Origin: Affinundibacterium macrobrachii
GTDB taxonomy: Bacteria > Pseudomonadota > Gammaproteobacteria > Burkholderiales > Burkholderiaceae_D
Length of the DNA: 64,000 nucleotides
Reading direction: 5' to 3'
Assembly: GCF_014652415.1 (NCBI RefSeq)
Contig: NZ_BMYT01000001.1
Coordinates: 372,001 to 436,000 of the forward strand
Below, piece by piece: positions 28,251-38,162 of the stretch. Numbering within the stretch: position 1 is the first letter of the stretch; the number at the start of each line of letters is the position of its first letter. Position numbers and translations under genes: made by a program. The notes below the pieces were generated by a model. The model saw only the letters and a program-made list of their open reading frames with translations. It was not told the origin of the DNA and ran no database searches.

Positions 28251-28966
28251 GCCCGCTCCCTTAATGATGCACGAAGCCGGCCAACTGCCTGGCTGTGTAA
28301 TTGTGAAACGCGAGATTCAGAAACTCCCATCACCGCGCCGATCTCTTTCAAATTTAATTCTTGCTCGTAATACAGACCCATTAATAGCTTTTCGCGCTCT
28401 GGCAAGCTATTGATCGCATACACCACCGCATCACGAAAATCGCCGTGCAATAGATCTTGTAGCGGATCTCCTTGACGGTCATCATTGCAAAAATGATCAA
28501 GGAAATGTTCTTTGGTATCTGCATCATGAAAATCTTCATAATACAAAAGTTGATGCCCACCACTTTCGCCAAGCAACTCCTGGTAATCAACCAACGTCAA
28601 CTTAAGATGTTTCGCAATTTCCGTTTCCATCGGAGGACGACCGAGTTTTTGCTGCAACTCGTTCATGGCATTTTCTATCTTGCGCATGTTTTGTCGAACA
28701 CCACGCGGCAGCCAATCACTACTACGCAATTCATCTAACATGGCACCACGAATTCTTTGAATCGCGTAAGTTTCAAATTGCGCGCCATGATTATCTTCAT
28801 AGCGATTTACGGCATCAAGCAAGCCTATCATGCCAGCCTGCACCAAATCATCGACTTCAACACTTGGAGGCAATCTGGCTTTTAACTGATAAGCCAATCG
28901 CTTCACCAACGGCGCATGCTCGGTGAGGATTGAATTCTTATCTGATTTACCACTTGCTGTGTACAT
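28232..28966 (-). CDS. fliA: Sigma-28 factor FliA
   Basis: The 244-residue flagellar sigma factor. Region 2 has HAPLVKRLAYQLKARLPPSVEVDDLVQAGMIGL (in part) with YAIQRIRGAMLDELRSSDWLPR, and region 4 ends in LNLKEIGAVMGVSESRVSQLHSQAV (in part), all diagnostic of FliA. It directs late genes such as flgMN through promoters of the TAAA-N15-GCCGATAA type. Seven bases after flhG. ATG at 28966. Confidence 0.97.
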   Translation of the reverse strand: MYTASGKSDKNSILTEHAPLVKRLAYQLKARLPPSVEVDDLVQAGMIGLLDAVNRYEDNHGAQFETYAIQRIRGAMLDELRSSDWLPRGVRQNMRKIENAMNELQQKLGRPPMETEIAKHLKLTLVDYQELLGESGGHQLLYYEDFHDADTKEHFLDHFCNDDRQGDPLQDLLHGDFRDAVVYAINSLPEREKLLMGLYYEQELNLKEIGAVMGVSESRVSQLHSQAVGRLRASLRERAWTGLA

Positions 28967-28973
28967 AAATTAA

Positions 28974-29816
28974 CTAATATTCTAATGGGATGCCCAGTTG
29001 TGACATTGCATCAAATCGAAAACCTTGACTCGCCGTTGAAACCAACTTTTCTGCCATACGTACAAATGCATTTGCCGCTTTCGACAATGGGAACGCATCA
29101 ATGACTGCACGCCCTAATTCTGTCGCCCGCACCAAATGAATATCTGCTGGTACATGTCCTACAAAGTTTAATTCCACAGCCAAATAACGTCTAGCAGTCA
29201 TTGAAAGATTTGAGAAAACCTTCTGTGCTTGTTCGATATCAACACCTGAGACAACCACACCATAAGTGCGACGACCAAAACGATTATTTAAGCGCTTAAT
29301 CAAGGCATAAGCATTTGTGATCGCTTTGGGATCTGCGGAAACTTGAATAATCAATTCGCTATCTTCAAACGAAGACAACAGAAAGGTGTCATCCGCATTC
29401 AGTTCACAATCGACCACGACCAAATCTGAACGACTGGCAGCTAGATCAAATACCTTAGACAATTCTCGATATCCCGACTTCGGCAAGCCCAAAGAGCTTG
29501 GCAGCGCATGTGCTACTTTGGTAATCGACAAGCCTGGTGAGACCTCTTTAATAACGGCATCCATTGTACGCTGTTGTCGAGCGACCTCCAACAATGTCTG
29601 GTCAGATTTTAAGTTCAACCAGCTACTAAGACTCGAATTCGTCAGTTTCGCGTCCACCATCAACGTATTTTTACCCCTGCTTGCCAAAGTCGCCGACAAA
29701 TTAATCAACATGCCGTTTCTCTCAGAATCTGGTAAAGCTGAAAGAAATGTTAACACCCGAAGCTTGGGTATCTCCAGCATGCGGCGTAAGCCTTCTGCTT
29801 GATCAAAGTTAAGCAA
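28974..29816 (-). CDS. flhG: Flagellar number regulator FlhG (FleN), MinD-like, with a degenerate P-loop
   Basis: A 280-residue MinD/ParA-like protein. The N-terminal DQAEGLRRML is the FlhG motif that in other species contacts FlhF. The expected deviant Walker A (KGGVGKT) is missing: the sequence at that place is LSALPDSERNGMLINLSATL, so normal ATP binding is doubtful. The later MVDAKL, DLVVVDCE and VRATELGRAVIDAFPLS segments keep the fold. Start is TTG at 29816 with GGAGG six bases upstream, overlapping the flhF end by 8 bases. It would set flagellar number together with FlhF. Confidence 0.9.
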   Translation of the reverse strand: MLNFDQAEGLRRMLEIPKLRVLTFLSALPDSERNGMLINLSATLASRGKNTLMVDAKLTNSSLSSWLNLKSDQTLLEVARQQRTMDAVIKEVSPGLSITKVAHALPSSLGLPKSGYRELSKVFDLAASRSDLVVVDCELNADDTFLLSSFEDSELIIQVSADPKAITNAYALIKRLNNRFGRRTYGVVVSGVDIEQAQKVFSNLSMTARRYLAVELNFVGHVPADIHLVRATELGRAVIDAFPLSKAANAFVRMAEKLVSTASQGFRFDAMSQLGIPLEY

Positions 29817-31086
29817 AATGCGCCTCCGATTTTCTCATGGTTGCGGAAGAATTCGAAGCCGCCATGCTGGTCATCAACAATGGTAATTCATCATTTTGAA
29901 ATTGATAGGCTGATGTCTCGCGTTTTAGCTTGAATGCACGATCCACCAAATACTCCTTGTTAGCGATATGCAAATCCTCTGGCACACGTTGACCACTCGC
30001 TACATAGTACAAGTTGAGTTTTTGTCGAAGAGCGATATCCAAGGCACCGCCTATTGTTGCAGCCTCATCCAACTTGGTTAAGATGCATCCAGACAAGCCC
30101 TCGCCTCGATATGCTCGCACCACTTCAGTTAAAGTTTCGCCAGTCGAGGTTGCATTTAAACACAAGAGACGTTTTACATTCGCACCAGAACCAGACAGCA
30201 TCGCTACTTGTTGCGTTACCATTTTGTCGCGCTGACTAACGCCGACTGTATCAATCAAAACCGTATGTTTGTTTTTTAATTCCGCCAGTGCGATTTTCAG
30301 ATCAGCCTCATCCTTCACAGAGTGAACCATGACGCCAAGAATCTTGCCATAAATTCGAAGTTGCTCGTAGCCGCCAATACGATATCCATCGGTCGTAATC
30401 AATGCCAGTTTCGATGGGCCATGCCGCATCACGCAACGCGCAGCAAGTTTGGCGGTAGTCGTGGTTTTGCCAACTCCAGTTGGACCAACCAAAGCATAAA
30501 CGCCACCCTGCTCTAGAATTTCATTTTCATTACTGATGGTCGACAAGTTTTTCACCATGATCGACTTCACCCAATCCAATCCTGCTTGTGCATTTCCGCA
30601 GTCAGGCATTTTTTCTATGATTTGGCGGGATAAACTAGCGCTCAAGCCAGTTGCCAACATTTCACGCAAAACGTCGGATTTATACGGTGTCTTTTGCTGC
30701 GTATTCAGCCAAGACATTTCAGATATCTTGCCCTCTAACATATCGCGCATGGAACGAATTTCGCTCATCATCATGGCAACTTCCGCTTGGCTTGGCGTTG
30801 CCGCAGCCTCGTCCTTCGCTGATTGAAATAAGGGGGGATTTGCATGATTGACACCAATATTCTCCGCGGATTTCGGATTTGGATTAAATTGCATACGTGT
30901 TGTCGGCTTTTGTAATGTTTCCGCTTCACTAGCCAAGCCCGTGAGTGCTTGATCATTCATCGCCAGAATTTCAACCTGACCATCTACATTACGATTCGAC
31001 AAAATCACCGCGTCCTCGCCCAACATGGCGCGAACTTTGCGCAATGCCTCTCTTGAACTTGGTGCTATAAATTTCTTGACGTTCAT
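29809..31086 (-). CDS. flhF: Flagellar biosynthesis SRP-type GTPase FlhF
   Basis: A 425-residue SIMIBI GTPase that fixes flagellar position. The N-terminal B domain begins MNVKKFIAPSSREALRKVR and runs through a Gln/Pro/Ala-rich linker; the NG domain follows, with P-loop VGPTGVGKTTTTAKLAAR, DGYRIGGYEQLRIYG, DTVGVSQRD and TKLDEA. Normal length. Start ATG at 31086 overlaps the flhA stop by 4 bases, and the end overlaps flhG. Confidence 0.96.
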   Translation of the reverse strand: MNVKKFIAPSSREALRKVRAMLGEDAVILSNRNVDGQVEILAMNDQALTGLASEAETLQKPTTRMQFNPNPKSAENIGVNHANPPLFQSAKDEAAATPSQAEVAMMMSEIRSMRDMLEGKISEMSWLNTQQKTPYKSDVLREMLATGLSASLSRQIIEKMPDCGNAQAGLDWVKSIMVKNLSTISNENEILEQGGVYALVGPTGVGKTTTTAKLAARCVMRHGPSKLALITTDGYRIGGYEQLRIYGKILGVMVHSVKDEADLKIALAELKNKHTVLIDTVGVSQRDKMVTQQVAMLSGSGANVKRLLCLNATSTGETLTEVVRAYRGEGLSGCILTKLDEAATIGGALDIALRQKLNLYYVASGQRVPEDLHIANKEYLVDRAFKLKRETSAYQFQNDELPLLMTSMAASNSSATMRKSEAHFA

Positions 31087-33164
31087 AATTGTCCTCCTAC
31101 CTGACTGGTCACTCTAATTGTCTTTGTTTCTGGAAGTTCTGCATGTGAAAGCACTTTTACTTGTGGCAAGGTGCGTCTCAAGAATCGGGCTAACAATGCC
31201 CGCAATGGAGCTGGAACTAACAATACTGGGGTAAATCCTAATTGCTGCTGATGTTGTGCCGCGGCTTCAGTCTGCATCGCCAAGGTATCTGCCAAACCTG
31301 GCTCTAAACTCGCACCATCAGTGCCATGGCCTTGTAGCGTTTGCATTAATAGTCGTTCCAGACGATTATCCAAAGTCATGACTGCCAACTCATTTCCAGT
31401 TGGGAAAATCTGCTGAACAATTGCACGTCCCAAGACTACCCGTACTTGCGCAGTAAGCTCATTCACATCTTGTGTATGGTTACCATATTCGCTCAAGGTC
31501 TCAACAATTGAGCGCATGTCACGAATATGCACGCCTTCAATTAACAAGTTTTGCAAAACTTTTTGAATCACAGAGAGAGGCAATAAACGTGGAGTTAAAT
31601 CCTCAATCATCTTAGGTGATTCTTTCGCCAAGTGATCAAGCAATTGCTGAACTTCATGACGTCCCAAGAGTTCTGCAGCGTTGGAAGTAATCAGATGATT
31701 TAAATGGGTCGCGATTACCGTACCAGCATCGACAACGGTGTAGCCCATTGCTTGTGCCTGTTCGCGCATCGACGCGTCAATCCAAACCGCCGGCAATCCA
31801 AAAGCAGGATCTGTCGTAGGAACACCGGGCAAGGTGCCAGAGACCATTCCTGGATCAATTGCCAAGTACTGTCCCATATTCGCATCGCCAGTTCCAATTT
31901 CGACACCTTTTAAGGCAATGCGATATGAACTAGGTTTGAGCTCCAAGTTGTCTCGAATGTGAACTGGAGGAGATAAGAATCCAATATCTTGTGCAAATTT
32001 CTTGCGGATACCTTTAATTCTTCGCAATAATTCACCACCCTGATTTTTATCCACCAAGGGAATCAAGCGATAGCCCACTTCCAGACCTAAAGTGTCAACT
32101 GGCAAAATATCTTGCCAAGTAGCCTCTTCCATTTCTGGTGTCGCTTGTACGGGGGCAGGCTGATCAAGCACAGGGGCAGCTTCTGCACGTTTTTTCAATA
32201 AGTAACCAGCACCCGCCAAGCTGCCAGCCAGCAAAATAAACGCAACATGTGGCATGCCAGGAATAATCCCCATGCCGCCAATGATCCCCGCTGTGATGTA
32301 CATTACTTCTGGCTTGGAGAACAATTGATTAATGAATTGATTGCCAATATCCTGCTCACTAGCCACGCGTGACACCACAATACCCGCCGCAGTCGAGATA
32401 ATGAGTGAAGGAATTTGTGCGACCAAGCCATCACCAATCGCCAATAATGCATAGACCTTAGAAGCTTCAGAAAAACTCAGATCGTGCTGAACCATACCGA
32501 CAATCAATCCACCGACTAAGTTAATAATCGTGACTAAAATACCGGCAACAGCATCACCCTTCACGTACTTACTTGCACCGTCCATCGCGCCATAAAATTC
32601 CGCTTCTTGCGCGACCTCGGTACGACGACGACGTGCTTCATCTTCTGCAATTAAACCAGCGTTCAAGTCGGCATCAATCGCCATTTGCTTACCTGGCATC
32701 GCATCCAGTGCAAAACGTGCGCCGACTTCAGCAATACGACCAGCACCTTTGGTAACTACTGAGAAATTAATGATCGTGAGAATAATGAAAACAACGATAC
32801 CGACTGCGTAGTTACCACCAATCAAAAAGTGTCCAAACGCTTCAATCACTTTACCTGCAGCGTCAGGGCCGTTATGCCCTTCCGTCAATACGACCCGTGT
32901 CGATGCCACATTGAGCGATAAGCGCAACATCGTGCTTACCAACAAGACCGTTGGAAACACCATAAAATCCAGTGGCTTGACGGTATATAAGCTGGTTAAC
33001 AAAATGATGATTGCTAACGCAATATTGAAACTAAAGAAGATATCTAAAGCAAAAGCTGGCAACGGCAAAATCATCATCGCTAACATCATGACGATTAATA
33101 TCGGTCCCGCTAACGCTCTGGAACCCGCCCCGCTCATCCACGCTGGTAACTTTAAGGAATTCAT
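31083..33164 (-). CDS. flhA: Flagellar export gate protein FlhA
   Basis: A 693-residue inner-membrane protein with about eight N-terminal helices (residues about 20-325) and a large cytoplasmic domain that docks chaperone-substrate complexes. The FHIPEP-type region is visible: RVVLTEGHNGPDAAGKVIEAFG, KGAGRIAEVGARFALDAMPGKQMAIDADLNAGLI (in part). The C-terminal domain is complete. Overlaps flhB by 4 bases at its start and flhF by 4 at its end. ATG at 33164. Confidence 0.97.
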   Translation of the reverse strand: MNSLKLPAWMSGAGSRALAGPILIVMMLAMMILPLPAFALDIFFSFNIALAIIILLTSLYTVKPLDFMVFPTVLLVSTMLRLSLNVASTRVVLTEGHNGPDAAGKVIEAFGHFLIGGNYAVGIVVFIILTIINFSVVTKGAGRIAEVGARFALDAMPGKQMAIDADLNAGLIAEDEARRRRTEVAQEAEFYGAMDGASKYVKGDAVAGILVTIINLVGGLIVGMVQHDLSFSEASKVYALLAIGDGLVAQIPSLIISTAAGIVVSRVASEQDIGNQFINQLFSKPEVMYITAGIIGGMGIIPGMPHVAFILLAGSLAGAGYLLKKRAEAAPVLDQPAPVQATPEMEEATWQDILPVDTLGLEVGYRLIPLVDKNQGGELLRRIKGIRKKFAQDIGFLSPPVHIRDNLELKPSSYRIALKGVEIGTGDANMGQYLAIDPGMVSGTLPGVPTTDPAFGLPAVWIDASMREQAQAMGYTVVDAGTVIATHLNHLITSNAAELLGRHEVQQLLDHLAKESPKMIEDLTPRLLPLSVIQKVLQNLLIEGVHIRDMRSIVETLSEYGNHTQDVNELTAQVRVVLGRAIVQQIFPTGNELAVMTLDNRLERLLMQTLQGHGTDGASLEPGLADTLAMQTEAAAQHQQQLGFTPVLLVPAPLRALLARFLRRTLPQVKVLSHAELPETKTIRVTSQVGGQL

Positions 33165-34315
33165 ACGACTACTCCACCTTCATTTGACAAGGGATCTAAG
33201 CCTGTCGGTACTTGAATATTTTTGGGCTCAACTGGAGGAATGCCACCCGACTTACGATAGCTTCGTAATTGGAAGACATAAGCCAAAATCTCTGCCACAG
33301 CGGCATACAAAGATTCAGGAATTTCATCGCCAAGCTCTGTGTGTTTGTAAAGTGCACGTGCTAGTGGTGGCGCCTCTAAAATAGGAACGTTGTTTTCTTT
33401 CGCTAATTCACGAATTTTGGCAGCGAGTACATCCGCACCTTTAGCGATCACGCGTGGCGCGCCATTGCTACCATCGGCGTATTTCAAGGCAACAGAGAAG
33501 TGCGTCGGGTTAGTCACCACAACGTCGGCCGTTGGAATTTCCGCCATCATTCTTCTACGTGCCATTTCTCGTTGTTGTTGACGAATCTTCGCCTTAATCT
33601 GCGGATTACCATTTGCCTCTTTGGATTCTTGAATTACTTCTTGATGCGTCATCTTTAATTTTTCGGCATAAGCCCACATTTGATATGGCGCATCAATCAC
33701 GGCAATCAACACTAAGCCGCCCACAATCGCCAAAAAACATACTCCGAGCATGCGTCCAAGATGTGCACTAGCTTCATCCAAAGGTTCGTTAATCAAACCA
33801 AAAATGGCATCCTTTTGTTGAGCAACGACGAGCCAAGCAATCGCGCCAACCAAGATCGTTTTCAATATCGCTTTCACCAGTTCCACTGCCGATCTAGACG
33901 ACACCAAATTACCCATTCCTGCAATCGGATTTAAGCGCGAAAATTTAGGCTCTAAGGATTTAAAACTAAACAGCCATCCGCCGATTAACAATGGAGATCC
34001 AACTGCCGCGAGAAGTAACAAGCCAACAATCGGGAGAAATGCCAACATCACATCTACAACCGAATCAATAATCTGCATGGTCAGAAAATTGGCATCAAAT
34101 GCGGCACTACGTTCGAAGGAAAGGCCGCGCGAAAAATTTTTTGCTAAATTATGAAATAGCGTTTCGCCATAAAAGTACAAGCCACCACCCGCCGCCAGCA
34201 AAACTGTACAAGTAGAAAGCTCTCTCGAACGGGGAACATCGCCCTCCTCACGCGCCTTTTCAAGTCGCTGGGGCGAGGCCGGTTCGGTTCGTTCTAATCC
34301 GCTATCTTCTGCCAT
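33161..34315 (-). CDS. flhB: Flagellar export substrate-specificity switch FlhB
   Basis: A 384-residue inner-membrane protein with four N-terminal helices and a cytoplasmic domain that cleaves itself at NPTH (here VVTNPTHFSVALKY, about residue 264-277). Autocleavage switches export from hook to filament subunits. The N-terminal DSGLERTEPASPQRLEKAREEGDVPRSREL (in part) is typical. First gene of flhBAFG-fliA-motCD; a terminator ending the gene upstream lies at 34464. ATG at 34315. Confidence 0.97.
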   Translation of the reverse strand: MAEDSGLERTEPASPQRLEKAREEGDVPRSRELSTCTVLLAAGGGLYFYGETLFHNLAKNFSRGLSFERSAAFDANFLTMQIIDSVVDVMLAFLPIVGLLLLAAVGSPLLIGGWLFSFKSLEPKFSRLNPIAGMGNLVSSRSAVELVKAILKTILVGAIAWLVVAQQKDAIFGLINEPLDEASAHLGRMLGVCFLAIVGGLVLIAVIDAPYQMWAYAEKLKMTHQEVIQESKEANGNPQIKAKIRQQQREMARRRMMAEIPTADVVVTNPTHFSVALKYADGSNGAPRVIAKGADVLAAKIRELAKENNVPILEAPPLARALYKHTELGDEIPESLYAAVAEILAYVFQLRSYRKSGGIPPVEPKNIQVPTGLDPLSNEGGVVV

Positions 34316-34463
34316 GTTTTGTCCAATTAGATCGAAATCTAAAAAAATTACCTCAGGACAAATTATTCACGAATATGCAGTTATCAGATCGAATGAATAG
34401 AGTGGGATAAACCCCTTATTTCAATAATCAAGGGGCTAAATTGGAATGGAAGGATAAAAATCA

Positions 34464-34500
34464 AAAAGCCCAAATAATCAAAAGTATTATTTGGGCTTTT
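34464..34500 (-). terminator. Rho-independent terminator after the EAL-HDOD gene
   Basis: A perfect 15-bp stem, AAAAGCCCAAATAAT (34464-34478) with ATTATTTGGGCTTTT (34486-34500), and a 7-base loop. Read on the minus strand it ends in a T tract and lies 28 bases after the EAL-HDOD stop, so it separates the che block from the flh operon. Confidence 0.88.
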
Positions 34501-34527
34501 CAGGTGTGTCGTAGATCGACAAAAAAA

Positions 34528-35745
34528 TTATGCTGCAGCAGAAATATTCTTAGCCCAGACCAAGGCGGATAAATGCGCTTTATTGACATCGACCGGCGCA
34601 ATTTTTAATGTTTCTGCAATCGAAGACACCAGCATACTGTTGAGTTCACATGCTTCGGCCAGTGCAAGGAAAGGACCGTAAATTCCGCTTCGTGAAACCA
34701 AAGCATCGACAACAGGTTCGGGCAGTTGAATCGTCGATAAAACTTCTTCCATCGGAATCCCCAACAAGCGATCCAACAAAGAGAACATTCCAGCGACAAA
34801 CAAATTCTCTGCGTCTGATTTGGACATAAATGGCTGTCCAAGAATTTCTGCAAAACGACCACGCACGATTGCAGTTTCTAGCAACACAGGTGAGTTGCCA
34901 CTTGTACTTGCCGTTGCTAATAACAGTGACAACCAACGATACAGCGGGCTGTATCCCAAAATCGTGACAGCGTGCTTTAAAGACTGCACTTCGGTACGCA
35001 GACCAAAACCAGCCGAATTAATATATCGTAACAATTTATAAGCGAGTGCAGCATCACGCTTTACCACTGCCTCAAGTTGTTGAATATCCGCATTTTTACG
35101 AATCATCTCCATCAATTGAAGTATCGTAGTCTGCGTGGTGTTGAGACCTTTCTGTGCAACATTAGGTCTAGGCGTTAAATGTAGCTTGCCAACAAAGCTC
35201 GATAAACCGAGCGCCGCGCAAGCATCAAAATCCTGCCAGTTACCAACATTACGAGCAACCATCTGCACATTCGACTGCTTAAGTGCTGCATACATCTTTG
35301 CTTGTGCAGCTAAGTTACTCGAATCGAGTTGTACTTCAAAATGCGTAATTAAAGGAAAAAACGATCTCTCTAAAGCTGAAATATCGGCATTTTTTAGACA
35401 AATACCAAAGCCCGCAGTACGCAATTCCTTAATCGCCGCAATCGATGCTTCGTCAGCGAAGTATCGCTTTGAAAATATCAAGACGGTGTTCTTCGGTGAA
35501 AGTTGACGTAATCCCTCAGCCTGCAGCAGGCCTGGTACAGCCTCTAAAAAAATGAGGCTATCATCGAGCAAAAATTTACCATCCTCATCGCCTAGTTCGT
35601 TGGCGACAAATGACATGAGTGCACTTAACTCTGTCGTGTCCAACTCCGCCGCCTTGGCATTCTGTTGCCATGACAATTGAAAACCAATCACCCGTTGAGA
35701 AGGATCAAGCAAGGGTTCTCTGACGATGAACTTTACATCACTCAT
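34528..35745 (-). CDS. Degenerate EAL-HDOD domain signalling protein (YuxH-like)
   Basis: A 405-residue protein. The N-terminal half (about 1-200) has the fold pattern of an EAL domain, with REPLLDPSQRVIGFQLSW in place of the usual RQPIFDR-x-GYE start, but no intact EAL metal-binding motifs, so cyclic-di-GMP cleavage is unlikely. The C-terminal half (about 205-390) is an HDOD domain (ILQLMEMIRKNADIQQLEAVVKRDAALAYKLLRYINSAGFG in part), also without a catalytic HD pair. EAL-HDOD proteins in other bacteria act as regulators of motility or cyclic-di-GMP signalling. Last gene of the che block, 174 bases from cheY. ATG at 35745. Confidence 0.85.
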   Translation of the reverse strand: MSDVKFIVREPLLDPSQRVIGFQLSWQQNAKAAELDTTELSALMSFVANELGDEDGKFLLDDSLIFLEAVPGLLQAEGLRQLSPKNTVLIFSKRYFADEASIAAIKELRTAGFGICLKNADISALERSFFPLITHFEVQLDSSNLAAQAKMYAALKQSNVQMVARNVGNWQDFDACAALGLSSFVGKLHLTPRPNVAQKGLNTTQTTILQLMEMIRKNADIQQLEAVVKRDAALAYKLLRYINSAGFGLRTEVQSLKHAVTILGYSPLYRWLSLLLATASTSGNSPVLLETAIVRGRFAEILGQPFMSKSDAENLFVAGMFSLLDRLLGIPMEEVLSTIQLPEPVVDALVSRSGIYGPFLALAEACELNSMLVSSIAETLKIAPVDVNKAHLSALVWAKNISAAA

Positions 35746-35919
35746 AAATATTTAATTTTTATAATAATTAGAATTAAAAGCTATTTGAAAAATTGTCGTT
35801 TTGCTTAAATCTCTACAAAGAAATTGGCAAACAACCGAACTTACTTCCATAGCGGACTTCACACAATCGATGACTGTAAAGCTGAACTAAAAATGCTATG
35901 CAAGAAGCGCTTTTCAAAA

Positions 35920-36315
35920 TCAGGCAGGCTTACCTAATTTTTCAAAAATTTTCGATAACTTCTCATCCAAAGTTGCTGCGGTAAATGGTTTAACCACGTA
36001 GCCATTCGCGCCAGCCTGCGCCGCTGCAATGATGTTTTCTTTTTTAGCTTCAGCTGTAACCATCAACACCGGCAATTTTGCCAATGCTGGATCAGCACGA
36101 ATGTGTTGCAACATCGTGAGACCATCCATGTTTGGCATATTCCAGTCAGAGATGACGAAGTCAAAATCACCACTCTTCAATTTCGCAAGGCCAAGCGCAC
36201 CATCTTCGGCTTCGTCAACATTTGAATATCCGAGTTCTTTCAACAAATTACGTACGATGCGACGCATTGTCGAAAAATCGTCAACTACTAAAAACTTGAG
36301 GTTCTGATCAGCCAT
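35920..36315 (-). CDS. cheY: Chemotaxis response regulator CheY
   Basis: A 131-residue single receiver domain that, when phosphorylated by CheA, binds the flagellar switch. DD near residue 12-13 ([20 protein letters not shown]), phospho-acceptor Asp in [12 protein letters not shown], Thr in [12 protein letters not shown] and the Lys in [10 protein letters not shown] are all present. This is the copy closest to E. coli CheY, which also reads [16 protein letters not shown] and [11 protein letters not shown] strong GGAG precedes ATG 36315. Confidence 0.96.
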   Translation of the reverse strand: MADQNLKFLVVDDFSTMRRIVRNLLKELGYSNVDEAEDGALGLAKLKSGDFDFVISDWNMPNMDGLTMLQHIRADPALAKLPVLMVTAEAKKENIIAAAQAGANGYVVKPFTAATLDEKLSKIFEKLGKPA

Positions 36316-36412
36316 AACTTACTCCATAAATTCACAAAGGACCGTAGTGCATATTATCGGTTATATAGACATCTTTTAGTACTTCATTTGCTGCGATTAC
36401 TACATTTCTTAC

Positions 36413-37489
36413 TTAAACACGCAATGCGCGACTGCCATGTTGATCTAAATAATGCAAGACTTTATGCGGCAAGTCATTTAACGGGGCAACTTCATTGACT
36501 GCACCAACTGCGATTGCCTCTCTTGGCATACCGAATACAACACAGCTCGCCTCGTCTTGTGCAAAATTATAGGCACCAGAATTTTTCATTTCTAACATGC
36601 CTTCTGCACCATCTTTTCCCATTCCTGTAAGGATCACACCTACTGCATTTTTACCCGCGTATTTAGCTGCAGATTTAAATAACACATCCACCGAAGGCCT
36701 GTGTCGATTCACTGGTGGTCCGTCATTTATCTCAGTCACATAATTTGCGCCACTGCGTGCTAACAACAAATGTGAATGCCCAGGAGCGATATACGCATGT
36801 CCCGGCAAAATACGTTCTCCGCCAACTGCTTCCGATACAGATATCTTACACAATCCATCCAAACGTTTTGCGAAAGATTTGGTAAATCCCTCTGGCATGT
36901 GTTGCGTAATGAGGATTCCTGGACAATCTGACGGCATTTGACTTAAAAAATTCTTGATCGCTTCTGTTCCACCGGTTGAAGCGCCCACAATAATTAATTT
37001 TTCACTACTTACCAAAGGATTTCTAACTGATGGCAATACGGACGGTGAATGACTACCTGCTGAGCTAGTTGGATTGGTACGTGCGCGAATTTTTGCCTTT
37101 GATGCTGCTCGAATTTTATCAGTGATCACATGAGCATATTCATGCATACCACTTTGAATCGATAGCTTCGGTTTTGTGACAAAATCAACCGCACCTAGCT
37201 CTAGTGCTCGCATGGTGATTTCTGATCCACGTTCGGTCAAAGACGACACCATAATGACGGGCATTGGACGTAATCGCATCAACTTTTCTAAAAAGTCGAG
37301 CCCATCCATTTTTGGCATTTCAACATCCAAAGTCAGAACATCAGGATTACATTGTTTGATCAACTCTCTGGCAACCAAAGGGTCAGGTGCGACACCAACG
37401 ACCTCCATGTCACTTTCTTCACGAATAATCTCGCTTAAGATACTTCGTATCAGAGCAGAATCATCGATGATCAAGACTTTAATTTTCAT
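36413..37489 (-). CDS. cheB: Chemotaxis methylesterase / glutamine deamidase CheB
   Basis: A 358-residue protein with an N-terminal receiver domain ([10 protein letters not shown]; acceptor Asp in [13 protein letters not shown]) and a C-terminal esterase domain with the Ser-His-Asp triad in [15 protein letters not shown] and GMGKDGAEG. It removes methyl groups from chemoreceptors for adaptation and is activated by CheA. Linker of about 45 residues rich in Ser and Pro. 64 bases after cheD. ATG at 37489 with GAGGG upstream. Confidence 0.96.
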   Translation of the reverse strand: MKIKVLIIDDSALIRSILSEIIREESDMEVVGVAPDPLVARELIKQCNPDVLTLDVEMPKMDGLDFLEKLMRLRPMPVIMVSSLTERGSEITMRALELGAVDFVTKPKLSIQSGMHEYAHVITDKIRAASKAKIRARTNPTSSAGSHSPSVLPSVRNPLVSSEKLIIVGASTGGTEAIKNFLSQMPSDCPGILITQHMPEGFTKSFAKRLDGLCKISVSEAVGGERILPGHAYIAPGHSHLLLARSGANYVTEINDGPPVNRHRPSVDVLFKSAAKYAGKNAVGVILTGMGKDGAEGMLEMKNSGAYNFAQDEASCVVFGMPREAIAVGAVNEVAPLNDLPHKVLHYLDQHGSRALRV

Positions 37490-37553
37490 TCTGCCCTCAC
37501 AACTTCAGTTTCATAGTACACATACGATTAAACAACAGCGAGTGCATTTCAAA

Positions 37554-38162
37554 TCAAAACAAATCGACATCGCCACCAACAGGCACGCTTTTTAGTCGGC
37601 TTGCATAGTCGAGCTCGCGTTTCTTCAGTGTATCGTTGTGCTCTACCTTCAGTTTCTTAACCAACACCTTACCAGTTTTAGGAAAAAAATAGACTTTTCT
37701 CGGATAAATATCATTCAAATCTTCAGCAATTACTCGCATACGTTCCATACGCAAATAATCCAATACGAATTTAGCATTTCTCTCGCCAACATTAATCGCG
37801 GTAAAACCACGCAATACGTTACCGCCACCAAATACCTTGGCTTCCATGTTTTCTCTACGCGCCCCGGCTTTAAGTAATTCGTTGATTAACACCTCCATCG
37901 CATAAGTGCCATAACGCATTGATGCAGACACGGGATTATCCGAATTCTCACCGCCATCTGGCAGCATGAAGTGATTCATTCCACCAACGCCAGATACCCG
38001 GTCACGTATGCAAGCAGAAACGCAAGAGCCTAGTACGGTGACAATCAGCATGTCTTTGTTCGTAAAATAAAACTCACCTGGAAGTATCTTTGCTGCGTCA
38101 CAATCGAAGGTGCGATCATAATAGACGTTCGTCGCAAAGTGCTCTTCGCTAAACTGACTCAT
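37554..38162 (-). CDS. cheD: Chemoreceptor glutamine deamidase CheD
   Basis: A 202-residue protein that deamidates chemoreceptor glutamines. The catalytic Cys and His are in VLGSCVSACI and GMNHFMLP, with a Thr in RYGTYAM. The C-terminal tail ends VGGDVDLF; a near copy, SGDIELF, ends the CheZ-like protein at 42207, which suggests a shared partner. The start overlaps the cheR stop by 4 bases. ATG at 38162. Confidence 0.94.
   Translation of the reverse strand: MSQFSEEHFATNVYYDRTFDCDAAKILPGEFYFTNKDMLIVTVLGSCVSACIRDRVSGVGGMNHFMLPDGGENSDNPVSASMRYGTYAMEVLINELLKAGARRENMEAKVFGGGNVLRGFTAINVGERNAKFVLDYLRMERMRVIAEDLNDIYPRKVYFFPKTGKVLVKKLKVEHNDTLKKRELDYASRLKSVPVGGDVDLF

Noticed and set aside
36354-36380. 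Sigma-28-like site ahead of cheY (ACCGATAA on the minus strand, TAAA upstream)
   Set aside because: The -10 is good, but the spacer is 13 rather than 15 bases, so I do not call it.
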